Shown: positions 1 through 8,471 of the stretch, in pieces
Layout: each line of letters opens with the position of its first letter
How positions within the stretch are numbered: the stretch's first letter is position 1
NCBI RefSeq assembly: GCF_033406955.1
Contig: NZ_CP137734.1
Coordinates: 6,200,001-6,264,000, forward strand
Origin: Streptomyces violaceoruber
Lineage (GTDB): Bacteria > Actinomycetota > Actinomycetes > Streptomycetales > Streptomycetaceae
Length of the DNA: 64,000 bases
Direction: 5' to 3'
The notes under the pieces: model-generated
Databases searched by the model: none
The model's input: the letters and a program-made list of their open reading frames with translations, nothing else
Told to the model about the DNA's origin: nothing
Program-made: the position numbers and the translations under genes

Positions 1-470
1 GGATGCCGCCCGGCGGCGAGCAGTGCGGCCACCGCGACGGCCGTGACCATCACGTCGTAGCGGGCGTACACCGTGGGGCCGAGCAGCGGTACGCCCGCCA
101 CCCACACCCACGCCCCGCGCGGCGACCGCCCCGTCCCCCGGCCGGCGTGCCACAGCAGTGCCAGGACGGCGGCGTCCGTGACCCACGCGAGGACGAAGAA
201 GGCCGTCGCGTACTCCAGGAAGGGCAGCAGGCCGGGGGAGAGGACCGCGAAGGCCGCCGCCGGCGGGTACTGCCAGGTGACGTCGTTCAGCGGAAACGTT
301 CCGGTGCGCAGCACGTCGGCCCAGTCCCGGTAGATGACGGACACGTCGCCGGTGACGTCCGGACCGGGGAAGACCAGCACCTTCAGCACGAACAGCAGCA
401 GCACCAGCCGGGTGGCGCCCCAGACCGTCGGCAGCCACATCCGTGACCGCCCCGCGTCCCTCGTCTCCAC
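1..470 (-). CDS. GT87-family membrane mannosyltransferase-like protein, N-terminal fragment
   Basis: The reading frame is open to the left window edge, so only about 156 N-terminal residues are present. The translation has a hydrophobic first helix (about residues 21-36), then an external loop with YRDW (47-50) and WQYPP (66-70), and further hydrophobic helices. That loop pattern fits GT-C/GT87 (DUF2029) polyprenol-phosphate-mannose-dependent mannosyltransferases. I chose GTG at 470, which has an AGGGAG box close upstream; ATG at 440 is the alternative. It is divergent from a PimB'-like gene, which supports a role in phosphatidylinositol mannoside or lipoglycan assembly at the membrane. The family call is from partial sequence, so substrate is inference. 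Confidence 0.72.
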   Translation of the reverse strand, partial: METRDAGRSRMWLPTVWGATRLVLLLFVLKVLVFPGPDVTGDVSVIYRDWADVLRTGTFPLNDVTWQYPPAAAFAVLSPGLLPFLEYATAFFVLAWVTDAAVLALLWHAGRGTGRSPRGAWVWVAGVPLLGPTVYARYDVMVTAVAVAALLAAGRH

Positions 471-626
471 GTGCTCCCTGCCCGTCCGTGCCCGCCCGCA
501 CCTGCCTGTCCCCGCCTCGTACCCGCTTGTCCCCCGGTGCGGCCATGATGACCCGGACCCCTGTGGGCGTGCCACAGGAGGCGGCCGGGCCAGGCTCCCG
601 GCGGCCGGTTCGGTAGGGTCGGCGGC

Positions 627-1799
627 GTGCGCAAGACCTTGATCGTGACCAACGACTTCCCGCCCCGCCCGGGCGGCATCCAGGCCTTCCTGCACAACAT
701 GGCGCTGCGCCTGGACCCCGAGCGGCTGGTCGTCTACGCCTCCACCTGGAAGCGCGGCCGCGAGGGCATCGAGGCCACCGCCGCCTTCGACGCCGAGCAG
801 CCCTTCACCGTCGTACGGGACCGCACGACGATGCTGCTGCCGACGCCGGGCGCCACCCGGCGGGCAGTGGGCCTGCTGCGCGAGCACGGCTGCACCTCGG
901 TGTGGTTCGGGGCGGCCGCGCCCCTCGGCCTGATGGCCCCGGCCCTGCGGAGGGCGGGCGCCGAGCGGCTGGTCGCCACCACCCACGGCCACGAGGCGGG
1001 CTGGGCCCAGCTGCCCGCCACCCGGCAACTGCTGCGCCGGATCGGGGAGTCGACGGACACGATCACCTACCTCGGCGAGTACACGCGCTCCCGGATCGCG
1101 GGCGCGCTCACCCCCGGGGCCGCCGCCCGGATGGTGCAACTGCCGCCCGGCGTCGACGAGAAGACCTTCCACCCGGCCAGCGGCGGCGACGAGGTGCGCG
1201 CCCGCCTCGGATTCACCGACCGCCCCGTCGTGGTCTGCGTCTCCCGCCTGGTCCCGCGCAAGGGTCAGGACACCCTGATCCGGGCGATGCCGCGCATCCT
1301 CGCCGCCGAGCCGGACGCCGTCCTGCTGATCGTCGGCGGCGGCCCCTACGAGAAGGACCTGCGCCGCCTCGCCGAGGAGACCGGCGTCGCCGCCGCCGTC
1401 CACTTCACCGGCGCCGTGCCCTGGTCCGAACTGCCCGCGCACTACGGCGCCGGGGACGTCTTCGCCATGCCCTGCCGCACCCGCCGGGGCGGCCTCGACG
1501 TGGAGGGCCTCGGCATCGTCTACCTGGAGGCCTCGGCGACCGGCCTGCCCGTCGTCGCCGGCGACTCGGGCGGCGCACCCGACGCGGTACTCGACGGCGA
1601 GACGGGCTGGGTGGTCCGGGGCGAGGACCCGAACGAGTCCGCCGACCGCATCACCACCCTCCTCGCAGACCCGGAACTGCGCCGCCGGATGGGCGAGCGG
1701 GGCAGGGCCTGGGTGGAGGAGAAATGGCGCTGGGACCTACTGGCAGAGCACTTGAGAACGCTGCTGCAGGGCGGCTCCGCCAGGGGCGCGGGGCTGTGA
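627..1799 (+). CDS. GT4 glycosyltransferase, PimB'-like (phosphatidylinositol monomannoside mannosyltransferase)
   Basis: A 390-residue GT-B protein. The N-terminal lobe starts with a conserved stretch ending in PPRPGGIQ (about residues 12-19), and THGHE follows near 118. The C-terminal donor lobe has SRLVPRKG near 205 and the retaining GT4 E-x7-E motif (E293, E301). This matches PimB', which uses GDP-mannose to add the second mannose to phosphatidylinositol monomannoside on the cytoplasmic side of the membrane. A TAGGGT -10 box at 612-617 lies 9 nt before the GTG and there is no Shine-Dalgarno, so the mRNA is probably leaderless. The last residues and the stop codon lie inside a dispersed intergenic repeat. 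A fadD15-like gene lies convergent, as in mycobacteria. Confidence 0.82.
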   Translation: MRKTLIVTNDFPPRPGGIQAFLHNMALRLDPERLVVYASTWKRGREGIEATAAFDAEQPFTVVRDRTTMLLPTPGATRRAVGLLREHGCTSVWFGAAAPLGLMAPALRRAGAERLVATTHGHEAGWAQLPATRQLLRRIGESTDTITYLGEYTRSRIAGALTPGAAARMVQLPPGVDEKTFHPASGGDEVRARLGFTDRPVVVCVSRLVPRKGQDTLIRAMPRILAAEPDAVLLIVGGGPYEKDLRRLAEETGVAAAVHFTGAVPWSELPAHYGAGDVFAMPCRTRRGGLDVEGLGIVYLEASATGLPVVAGDSGGAPDAVLDGETGWVVRGEDPNESADRITTLLADPELRRRMGERGRAWVEEKWRWDLLAEHLRTLLQGGSARGAGL

Positions 1800-1888
1800 C
1801 ATGTGCGGCTCCGCCGCGCGGGCGCGACAAGCCACGGACAACGTCGGGCCGCCGACGAACCGGACCCGGCACCCCGGAAGGCGCCCCT
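1781..1888. repeat. Dispersed Streptomyces intergenic repeat, copy 1 (between convergent genes)
   Basis: The segment begins with CAGGGGCGCGGGGCTGTG, passes through GGCGCGACAAGCCACG and ends with GGAAGGCGCCCC. From memory this is the form of an abundant intergenic repeat in Streptomyces genomes whose ends pair as an extended hairpin. Here it fills the gap between the GT4 gene and the convergent fadD gene, and both stop codons fall at its edges (TGA at 1797-1799, and the fadD stop at 1887-1889). A role in bidirectional termination is inferred from its position. Confidence 0.65.
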
Positions 1889-3683
1889 ACTTGGAGTAGA
1901 TCGCCTCGATCTCGTCGGCATAGTCCTTCGCGACGACATTCCGCTTCAGCTTCAACGACGGAGTCAGATGCCCCGAGTCCTCGGTGAACTGCGCCCCCAG
2001 CACCCGGAACTTCCGCACCGACTCCGCCTTGGACACCGCCGCGTTCCCGTCGTCGACCGCGTCCTGGATCGCCGCGAGCAGTTCCGGATCCTCCCGCAGT
2101 GACACCGCCGTCGAGCCGGCCGGCTTCCCGTGCTCCGCGCACCAGCGCCCGAGGAACTCCTCGTCGATGGTGACCAGCGCGCCCACGAAGGGCCGCCCGT
2201 CGCCGACCACCATGCACTCCGCGACCAGCGCGTGCGCGCGGATGCGGTCCTCCATGACGGCCGGGGCGACGTTCTTGCCGCCGGCGGTGACGATGATCTC
2301 CTTCTTGCGGCCGGTGATCCGCAGGTAGCCGTCCTCGTCCAGGGTGCCGATGTCGCCGGTGTGGAACCAGCCGTCGGCCAGCGCCTCCGCGGTCGCGCCC
2401 GGGTTGTTCCAGTACTCCTTGAACAGGTGCTCGCCGTGCAGCAGCACCTCGCCGTCGTCCGCGATACGCACCACCGAGCCGGGCAGCGGCTGGCCCACCG
2501 TGCCGATCTTCTGCCGGTCCCAGGGGTTGAAGGCGGTGGCCGCGCAGGACTCGGTCAGGCCGTAGCCCTCCAGGACCGTGAAGCCGATGCCGCGGAAGAA
2601 GTGACCCAGCCGCTCGCCGAGCGGGGCGCCGCCGGAGATGGCGTACTCGCCGCGCCCGCCGAGGACCGTGCGGAGCTTGCTGTAGACGAGCTTGTCGAAG
2701 ACCTTGTGCTTGATCTTCAGGCCGACGGACGGGCCCGACGGGGCGTCCAGGGCCTTGCTGTACGCGATCGCGGTGTCGGCGGCCTTGTCGAAGATCTTGC
2801 CCTTGCCGTCCGCCTGGGCCTTGGCGCGCGCCGAGTTGTACACCTTCTCGAAGACGCGGGGCACGCCGAGGATCAGCGTGGGCCGGAAGGCGGCCAGCTC
2901 GTCGGTGAGGTTCTTGATGTCGGGGACGTTGCCCAGCTTGATCGGCGCGATCATCGGCGCGACCTGGACCAGGCGGCCGAAGACGTGGGCGAGCGGCAGG
3001 AAGAGGAGGACCGAGCACTCACCGGTACGGAAGAGCGGACGCAGTCGTTCCACCACGTTGCCGCACTCCGCGAAGAAGCTGCGGTGGGTCAGGACGCAGC
3101 CCTTGGGGCGGCCCGTGGTGCCGGAGGTGTACACGATGGTCGCGGGGTCGTCCGCCTTCGCGATCGAGCCGCGCTCCTCGACGGTGCGGTCCGTGACGTC
3201 CTGGCCCAGCCGCCCCAGCTCCTCCACGGCGCCGGCGTCGATCTGCCAGACGTTCTTGAGGGCGGGCAGCTGCTCGCGCACCGACTCGACGGCGGCGGCG
3301 TGCCCGGCCGACTCCACCACGCACGCCGTGGCGCCCGAGTCGCCGAGGATCCACTGCACCTGCTCCGGCGAGCTGGTCTCGTACACCGGCACGGTGATCG
3401 CGCCCGCGCTCCAGATCGCGAAGTCCAGCAGCGTCCACTCGTAGCGCGTGCGGGACATCAGGCCGACCCGGTCGCCCGGCTGGACACCGGAGGCGATGAG
3501 CCCCTTGGCGGCGGAGTGCACCTCGGCGAGGAAGGCGCGCGCGGTGACGTCCTGCCAGACGCCTCCCACCTTGCGGGCGATGACGGCGACATCGGGATGC
3601 TGCGCGGCGTTTCTGCGGACGATGTCGGTCAGGTTTCCGTCCGTGGGGACCTCGTACAAGGCCGGAAGGCTGAACTCGCGCAA
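1887..3683 (-). CDS. Long-chain fatty acid-CoA ligase, FadD15-like
   Basis: A 598-residue ANL-superfamily enzyme that activates long-chain fatty acids to acyl-CoA through an acyl-adenylate. The P-loop-like motif YTSGTTGRPKG is near residues 182-192, the core motif GYGLTE lies in the middle, and HTGDIG near 443 precedes the C-terminal hinge and the ITGRKKE motif. The start is TTG with GAGGAG 8 nt upstream, a strong Shine-Dalgarno that decides the start. It faces the PimB'-like gene, as fadD15 does in mycobacteria, so it may supply acyl-CoA for membrane phospholipid or mannoside acylation. Substrate chain length cannot be read from the sequence. Confidence 0.9.
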   Translation of the reverse strand: MREFSLPALYEVPTDGNLTDIVRRNAAQHPDVAVIARKVGGVWQDVTARAFLAEVHSAAKGLIASGVQPGDRVGLMSRTRYEWTLLDFAIWSAGAITVPVYETSSPEQVQWILGDSGATACVVESAGHAAAVESVREQLPALKNVWQIDAGAVEELGRLGQDVTDRTVEERGSIAKADDPATIVYTSGTTGRPKGCVLTHRSFFAECGNVVERLRPLFRTGECSVLLFLPLAHVFGRLVQVAPMIAPIKLGNVPDIKNLTDELAAFRPTLILGVPRVFEKVYNSARAKAQADGKGKIFDKAADTAIAYSKALDAPSGPSVGLKIKHKVFDKLVYSKLRTVLGGRGEYAISGGAPLGERLGHFFRGIGFTVLEGYGLTESCAATAFNPWDRQKIGTVGQPLPGSVVRIADDGEVLLHGEHLFKEYWNNPGATAEALADGWFHTGDIGTLDEDGYLRITGRKKEIIVTAGGKNVAPAVMEDRIRAHALVAECMVVGDGRPFVGALVTIDEEFLGRWCAEHGKPAGSTAVSLREDPELLAAIQDAVDDGNAAVSKAESVRKFRVLGAQFTEDSGHLTPSLKLKRNVVAKDYADEIEAIYSK

Positions 3684-3993
3684 GACTGCTGCTCCTCATA
3701 AGGCGCCGGCGCCACGACGTTGTGCGATGCGACGGTGCGGTCCAAGGCTCGGGCTGTGGCTCCGGAGGACTCATGCGGGATTCACATGTTGAAATCCAGA
3801 GCACGACTGGACTGCCCGGACGTTACCCGCCGGTATACGTTCTCCGACAGGGGGTCCCCGCGAGATGTTCGCTGCGTCACACGGACGGGGTTTGCTTTGC
3901 GCACAGTAGTCGACGGATCAACGGACCAGCCAGTAACCGCAGGTCCGACCGCCACTGTTCACAGCACGCGCGCGCTGCTTACGCTTGATCGCC
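3684..3993. other. Divergent intergenic region between fadD-like gene and phosphoesterase gene
   Basis: About 310 bases between two divergent genes. It holds the fadD Shine-Dalgarno at its left edge, a 12-bp GC palindrome GGCGCCGGCGCC at 3702-3713, and at the right edge a TACGCT -10-like box (3980-3985) for the phosphoesterase. I see no open frame with good codon use and no recognisable operator for a known regulator. Confidence 0.6.
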
Positions 3994-4791
3994 ATGGCAC
4001 CCACACCGCCCCGTAACACGAGCACGCGCGTCCACGTGGTCAGCGACGTCCACGGCAATGCCCGCGACCTGGCCCGGGCCGGCGACGGCGCCGACGCCCT
4101 GATCTGCCTCGGGGACCTGGTCCTCTTCCTCGACTACGCCGACCACTCGCGCGGCATCTTCCCCGACCTGTTCGGCGTCGCGAACGCCGACCGCATCGTC
4201 GCGCTGCGCACCGCCCGCCGCTTCGAGGAGGCGCGGGAGTTCGGCAGGCGGCTGTGGGCGGAGGCCGGCGGGGAGCCGCGCGAGCTGATCGAGCGGGCGG
4301 TGCGCAAGCAGTACGCCGAGCTGTTCGCCGCCTTCCCCACCCCGACGTACGCCACCTACGGCAACGTCGACGTGCCCCCGCTGTGGCCCGAGTACGCCGG
4401 GCCCGGCACCACCGTGCTCGACGGGGAGCGGGTGGAGATCGGCGGCCGCGTCTTCGGGTTCGTCGGCGGCGGCCTGCGGACCCCGATGAACACGCCGTAC
4501 GAGATCAGCGACGAGGAGTACGCCGCGAAGATCGAGGCCGTCGGCGAGGTGGACGTGCTGTGCACCCACATCCCGCCCGAGGTGCCGGAACTGGTCTACG
4601 ACACGGTCGCCCGGCGCTTCGAGCGGGGCAGCCGCGCGCTGCTGGACGCCATCCGCCGCACCCGCCCGCGCTACGCCCTGTTCGGGCACGTCCACCAGCC
4701 GCTGGTACGGCGGATGCGCGTCGGGGCGACCGAATGCGTGAACGTCGGCCACTTCGCGTCGAGCGGGCGGCCGTGGGCGCTGGAGTGGTGA
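3994..4791 (+). CDS. Metallophosphoesterase
   Basis: A 265-residue calcineurin-like phosphoesterase. The metal-binding motifs are in order: SDVHGN (17-22), GDLV (40-43), GNVD near 124, and GHVHQP near 231. These ligands normally hold a di-metal centre that hydrolyses phosphomono- or diesters. ATG at 3994 is preferred over the in-frame TTG at 3985 because the TACGCT box (3980-3985) sits 8 nt upstream, giving a leaderless mRNA. The substrate is unknown. It stands alone between divergent fadD and the SRPBCC gene. Confidence 0.85.
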   Translation: MAPTPPRNTSTRVHVVSDVHGNARDLARAGDGADALICLGDLVLFLDYADHSRGIFPDLFGVANADRIVALRTARRFEEAREFGRRLWAEAGGEPRELIERAVRKQYAELFAAFPTPTYATYGNVDVPPLWPEYAGPGTTVLDGERVEIGGRVFGFVGGGLRTPMNTPYEISDEEYAAKIEAVGEVDVLCTHIPPEVPELVYDTVARRFERGSRALLDAIRRTRPRYALFGHVHQPLVRRMRVGATECVNVGHFASSGRPWALEW

Positions 4792-4928
4792 CCGGGTGCG
4801 GTTCAGCCGCGCAGGTGGGTGGTGGCATGCGGCCTCCCCGTGCGCGATAGCCTTCACGCGGCACACACGTGCGCGCGACGGGCGCACGACGACCTCAGTA
4901 GCGGCCCGCATCCGGAGGAGCCACGGCG

Positions 4929-5363
4929 ATGGCGGAACACACCAGCTCGAGCATCACCATCGAGGCGGCACCGGCCGACGTGATGGCGGTGATCGCCGAC
5001 TTCGCCCGCTACCCGGACTGGACCGGCGAGGTGAAGGAGGCGCAGGTCCTCGCGACCGACGAACAGGGGCGTGCCGAGCAGGTCCGGCTCGTCATGGACG
5101 CCGGAGCGATCAAGGACGACCAGACGCTGGGGTACACCTGGACCGGTGAGCACGAGGTGTCCTGGACGCTGGTGAAGTCCCAGATGCTGCGCTCCCTCGA
5201 CGGCTCCTACCTGCTCCGCCCGGCGGGCACCGGCACGGAGGTCACCTACCGGCTCACGGTGGACGTCAAGATCCCGATGCTCGGCATGATCAAGCGCAAG
5301 GCGGAGAAGGTCATCATCGACCGGGCCCTGGCAGGCCTGAAGAAGCGGGTCGAGTCGAAGTAA
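4929..5363 (+). CDS. SRPBCC family protein (polyketide cyclase/lipid-binding fold, TB16.3-like)
   Basis: A 144-residue protein with the SRPBCC/START-like pattern: an N-terminal beta strand (SITIEAAPADVMAVIADF), a conserved YPDWTG turn near 32-37, central strands and a long amphipathic C-terminal helix ending in RALAGLKKRV. Such folds bind hydrophobic ligands in a deep cavity. The Shine-Dalgarno GGAGGA lies about 10 nt before ATG. In M. tuberculosis the matching gene (Rv2185c) also sits next to fadD15, pimB' and an ArsA-like ATPase, so a role in lipid handling is plausible. The ligand is unknown. Confidence 0.82.
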   Translation: MAEHTSSSITIEAAPADVMAVIADFARYPDWTGEVKEAQVLATDEQGRAEQVRLVMDAGAIKDDQTLGYTWTGEHEVSWTLVKSQMLRSLDGSYLLRPAGTGTEVTYRLTVDVKIPMLGMIKRKAEKVIIDRALAGLKKRVESK

Positions 5364-5416
5364 CGCGGCCGCGGACCGCCGCCGCCGACGCAACCGCGGG
5401 CGGCCGAGCCCGCCGT

Positions 5417-5514
5417 AGCTGCGGGCAGTCGGGCCTGCCTCAGCGCCTGAGCGGCCCGGGAGGCACCCCCGGGGGTGGCGCGGGTGGGCCGCAGCGGCAC
5501 CCCGCGCCGCCGGG
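5417..5514. repeat. Dispersed intergenic repeat family B, copy 1
   Basis: It starts AGCTGCGGGCAGTCG and later contains CGGGTGGGC and GCAGCGGCACCCCGC. The same blocks occur in the same order at 27505-27570. The middle of this copy is longer, with extra GC-rich sequence and a CACCCCCGGGGGTG palindrome. It fills most of the gap before the ArsA-like gene. Confidence 0.7.
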
Positions 5515-5576
5515 CTGCGAACCCTCCTCCGCAGCGGCACCCCGGCACCGCCGACGCACCGGTACCGTTCACCCCC

Positions 5577-6749
5577 ATGCGCACCCTCCTGATCACGGGC
5601 CCCGGCGGCACCGGCCGTACCACCGTCGCCGCCGCCACCGCGCTCACCGCGGCCCGGCAGGGCACCCGCACCCTCGTCCTCGGAACCGACCGCGACGACA
5701 CCCTCGGCGCCGCACTCGGCGTGCGCACCGGCCCGGCCCCGACCTCCGTCGAACCCGGCCTCACCGCTTGGCGCCCCGACGCCGCCCAGGGCTTCCGGGA
5801 CGCCCTCGCCGCCCTCCAGGACCGCGCCGCCTCCGCGCTCGACCTCCTCGGCGCCGCCCGCCTCGACCCCGAGGAACTCACCCCGCTGCCCGGGGCCGAC
5901 GACCTCGCCCTGCTGCGTGCTCTGCGCGAGGCCGCCCTCGCCGAGGCGCACGACCTCCTCGTCGTCGACCTGCCGCCCGCCCCGCGCGCCCTCGCCCTGC
6001 TCGCCGCCCCCGAGGAACTGCGCCGCGCCCTGCGCCGCCTGCTCCCGCCCGAGCGGCAGGCCGCCCGCGCCCTGCGCCCGGTCCTCGGCCGGCTCGCCGG
6101 CGTCCCCATGCCGACCGAGGCGCTGTACGAGGCCGCCGCCCGCTGGGACCTGGAACTCGCCGCCGCCGAATCCGTCCTGGCCGACCGGAACACCGTGGTA
6201 CGGCTGGTCGCCGAGCCCGGACCCGCCGGAGCCGACGCCGTCCGCACCACCACCCTCGGCCTGGCCCTGCGCGGACTGCGCACCGACCTGCTCGTCGCCA
6301 ACCGCGTGCTGCCCGAGGACACCCCGGCGGACAGCTGGCTCAGCGGCCCCCTCGCCCAGCAGCGCAAGACCCTGGAGGAGTGGCGGGGGGCGTACGACGT
6401 CCGCGCCGTGGCCCATCTCGGCCACGACCCGCGCGGCACGGACGACCTCGCGGCCCTCGCCGTGCCGGGCGTCAACCCGGACGCCTCCCCGGTCGAGTGG
6501 CCCGTCACCGACCGGCTGGCCGAGGACGGCGTGCTGGTCTGGCACATCCCGCTGCCCGGCGCCGTACGCGAGGAGCTCGACCTGGTCCGCCGCGGCGACG
6601 AACTGGCCGTCGCCGCCGGGCCGTTCCGCCGCACCGTCCCGCTGCCGTCGGCGCTGCGCCGCTGCACCGTAGACGGGGCCGCCCTGCGCGACGGCACGCT
6701 CGCCGTCCGGTTCGCGCCCGACCCGGAACTGTGGCCGCGGGGGCGATGA
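5577..6749 (+). CDS. ArsA-like ATPase with degenerate P-loop
   Basis: A 390-residue protein of the ArsA/Get3 anion-transporting ATPase group. The deviant Walker A is GPGGTGRTT at residues 8-16: both expected lysines (signature Lys and Walker Lys) are replaced, by Pro9 and Arg14. VLGTDRDDTLGAALG follows as in ArsA proteins, and VVDLPP near 128 is the switch region. The C-terminal 80 residues form a small beta-rich domain. Start chosen at ATG 5577, 8 nt after a TACCGT -10 box (5563-5568), so the mRNA is probably leaderless. The gene lies between the SRPBCC and DUF5304-like genes, an arrangement also seen in mycobacteria (Rv2184c). Whether it still hydrolyses ATP is open. Confidence 0.78.
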   Translation: MRTLLITGPGGTGRTTVAAATALTAARQGTRTLVLGTDRDDTLGAALGVRTGPAPTSVEPGLTAWRPDAAQGFRDALAALQDRAASALDLLGAARLDPEELTPLPGADDLALLRALREAALAEAHDLLVVDLPPAPRALALLAAPEELRRALRRLLPPERQAARALRPVLGRLAGVPMPTEALYEAAARWDLELAAAESVLADRNTVVRLVAEPGPAGADAVRTTTLGLALRGLRTDLLVANRVLPEDTPADSWLSGPLAQQRKTLEEWRGAYDVRAVAHLGHDPRGTDDLAALAVPGVNPDASPVEWPVTDRLAEDGVLVWHIPLPGAVREELDLVRRGDELAVAAGPFRRTVPLPSALRRCTVDGAALRDGTLAVRFAPDPELWPRGR

Positions 6750-6819
6750 CCCGCGGAGCCCCGGAGCGCGGGCCCGTTCGGGTAACGTCGTAAGGACGAA
6801 CCGTAGTCAGGAGTCCGTC

Positions 6820-7431
6820 ATGAGCGAAGAGCTCCCCCCGTCCGAGGCCCCCCGCCCCGACGAGGCCGACGCGGTCGACGAGACGCGAGCGACCGACGAG
6901 ACGCGAGCGACCGGCGAGACGCGAGCGACCGGCGAGACGCGCGGGGCGGCACAGGAGCCGGGTGCGAGCGACGCCGACGCCTGGGCGACCGCGTGCGCCG
7001 AGGACCTGGAGGCCGAGAAGGCCCGCCGCCGGGCCGCGTACGGGCCTCCGCCCGGCTCGGCCGCCGAGGAGCTGCGCCGGCTCGTCGACACCGTCGCGGA
7101 CAAGCTGTCCGGTCTCCAGTCCCCCCTGCTCGGCCAGGTCGCCGGACCCGCCGCCCAGCAGGTGGTCCGGCAGGTCGTCCAGCAGGCCAAGGCCGCCGTC
7201 GAACCGGTCATCGAGCGCAACCCGGACCTGTTCGACCACCTCGCCGCCGCCGGTGGTGAACTGCTCGCCGCCTACCGCTCCGCCGTCCAGAACCAGGAAC
7301 GCCGCTGGACCACCGGGGACACCGCGCCCAAGGACCCGAGCGACCCACGTGACCTGGACGAACGCGGCACCGACGGCCGCGACGAGGGCGACGGAGGCAC
7401 CGGCCCGGGGCAGCGCATCGACCTGGACTGA
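6820..7431 (+). CDS. DUF5304-like hypothetical protein
   Basis: A 203-residue acidic soluble protein with no catalytic motif that I recognise. Residues 1-50 are low complexity with a fourfold ETRAT-type repeat. Residues about 52-160 form a helical core (AEELRRLVDTVADKLSGLQS, then a Gln/Val-rich helix), and the C-terminus is Asp/Gly-rich and disordered. AGGAG lies 6 nt before ATG. It lies directly after the ArsA-like ATPase and before glucokinase, a stable actinobacterial arrangement. Function unknown. Confidence 0.75.
   Translation: MSEELPPSEAPRPDEADAVDETRATDETRATGETRATGETRGAAQEPGASDADAWATACAEDLEAEKARRRAAYGPPPGSAAEELRRLVDTVADKLSGLQSPLLGQVAGPAAQQVVRQVVQQAKAAVEPVIERNPDLFDHLAAAGGELLAAYRSAVQNQERRWTTGDTAPKDPSDPRDLDERGTDGRDEGDGGTGPGQRIDLD
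6877..6948 (+). repeat. 18-bp in-frame tandem repeat, about four units
   Basis: Units at 6877-6894, 6895-6912, 6913-6930 and a degenerate 6931-6948. Each encodes DETRAT or GETRAT. The units are nearly identical at DNA level, which indicates recent slippage or unequal exchange within the N-terminal disordered segment. Confidence 0.9.
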
Positions 7432-7485
7432 GTCCTGCCTCGGGTACGGTTGCCCTTAGCGGGGCTCGACCGAACTGAGGGATTC

Positions 7486-8439
7486 ATGGGACTCACCATC
7501 GGCGTCGACATCGGCGGCACGAAGATCGCGGCCGGCGTGGTCGACGAGGAAGGCAACATCCTCTCGACCCACAAGGTGCCGACCCCCACCACACCCGAGG
7601 CCATCGTGGACGCCATCGCCTCCGCGGTCGAGGGCGCGCGAGTGGGGCACGAGATCGTCGCAGTGGGCATCGGCGCCGCCGGATACGTCAACCGCCAGCG
7701 CTCCACGGTCTACTTCGCGCCCAACATCGACTGGCGCCAGGAGCCGCTCAAGGAGAAGGTCGAGGCCCGCGTCGGCCTCCCGGTCGTCGTGGAGAACGAC
7801 GCCAACGCCGCGGCCTGGGGCGAGTACAAGTTCGGCGGCGGCAAGGGCCACCGCAACGTCATCTGCATCACCCTGGGCACCGGCCTCGGCGGCGGCATCA
7901 TCATCGGCAACAAGCTGCGCCGCGGCCACTTCGGCGTGGCCGCGGAGTTCGGCCACATCCGCATGGTGCCGGACGGCCTGCTGTGCGGCTGCGGCTCGCA
8001 GGGCTGCTGGGAGCAGTACGCGTCGGGGCGGGCGCTGGTGAGGTACGCCAAGCAGCGCGCCAACGCCACCCCCGAGCGCGCCGAGGTGCTGCTCGCCCTC
8101 GGCGACGGCACCCCCGACGGCATCGAGGGCAAGCACATCTCGGTCGCCGCCCGCCAGGGCTGCCCGGTCGCCGTCGACTCCTACCGGGAGCTGGCCCGCT
8201 GGGCCGGGGCCGGTCTCGCCGACCTGGCCTCGCTCTTCGACCCGTCCGCCTTCATCGTCGGCGGCGGCCTCTCGGACGAGGGCGACCTGGTCCTCGACCC
8301 GATCCGCAAGTCCTACAAGCGCTGGCTGGTCGGCGGCAACTGGCGCCCGGTCGCCGACGTGATCGCCGCCCAACTCGGCAACAAGGCCGGCCTGGTCGGC
8401 GCCGCCGACCTGGCGAGAGAACCCGACCCGATCATGTGA
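7486..8439 (+). CDS. glkA: Glucokinase (ROK family)
   Basis: A 317-residue ATP-dependent glucokinase that makes glucose 6-phosphate. The phosphate-binding motif GVDIGGTK lies at 6-13, the catalytic region ENDANAAAWGE near 104-114, and the ROK zinc site is H157 with C166, C168 and C173 (CGCGSQGC). The length equals the characterised Streptomyces enzyme, which also carries carbon catabolite repression. Start ATG 7486 has CTGAGGG upstream; an earlier GTG-type start would add a stretch that is not conserved in ROK kinases. Regulation is known to be largely post-translational, and no operator is obvious here. Confidence 0.95.
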   Translation: MGLTIGVDIGGTKIAAGVVDEEGNILSTHKVPTPTTPEAIVDAIASAVEGARVGHEIVAVGIGAAGYVNRQRSTVYFAPNIDWRQEPLKEKVEARVGLPVVVENDANAAAWGEYKFGGGKGHRNVICITLGTGLGGGIIIGNKLRRGHFGVAAEFGHIRMVPDGLLCGCGSQGCWEQYASGRALVRYAKQRANATPERAEVLLALGDGTPDGIEGKHISVAARQGCPVAVDSYRELARWAGAGLADLASLFDPSAFIVGGGLSDEGDLVLDPIRKSYKRWLVGGNWRPVADVIAAQLGNKAGLVGAADLAREPDPIM

Positions 8440-8471
8440 CGATCACTTCCCGACTCCGGGAGCTGCGCTCA

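Noticed and set aside
2130..3701. Open frame of 523 codons on the + strand
   Set aside because: It is the shadow of the FadD15-like gene; composition is Arg/Gly/Ala-rich without motifs.
3985..3993. TTG start for the phosphoesterase
   Set aside because: It lies on the -10 box; ATG 3994 fits the leaderless pattern better.
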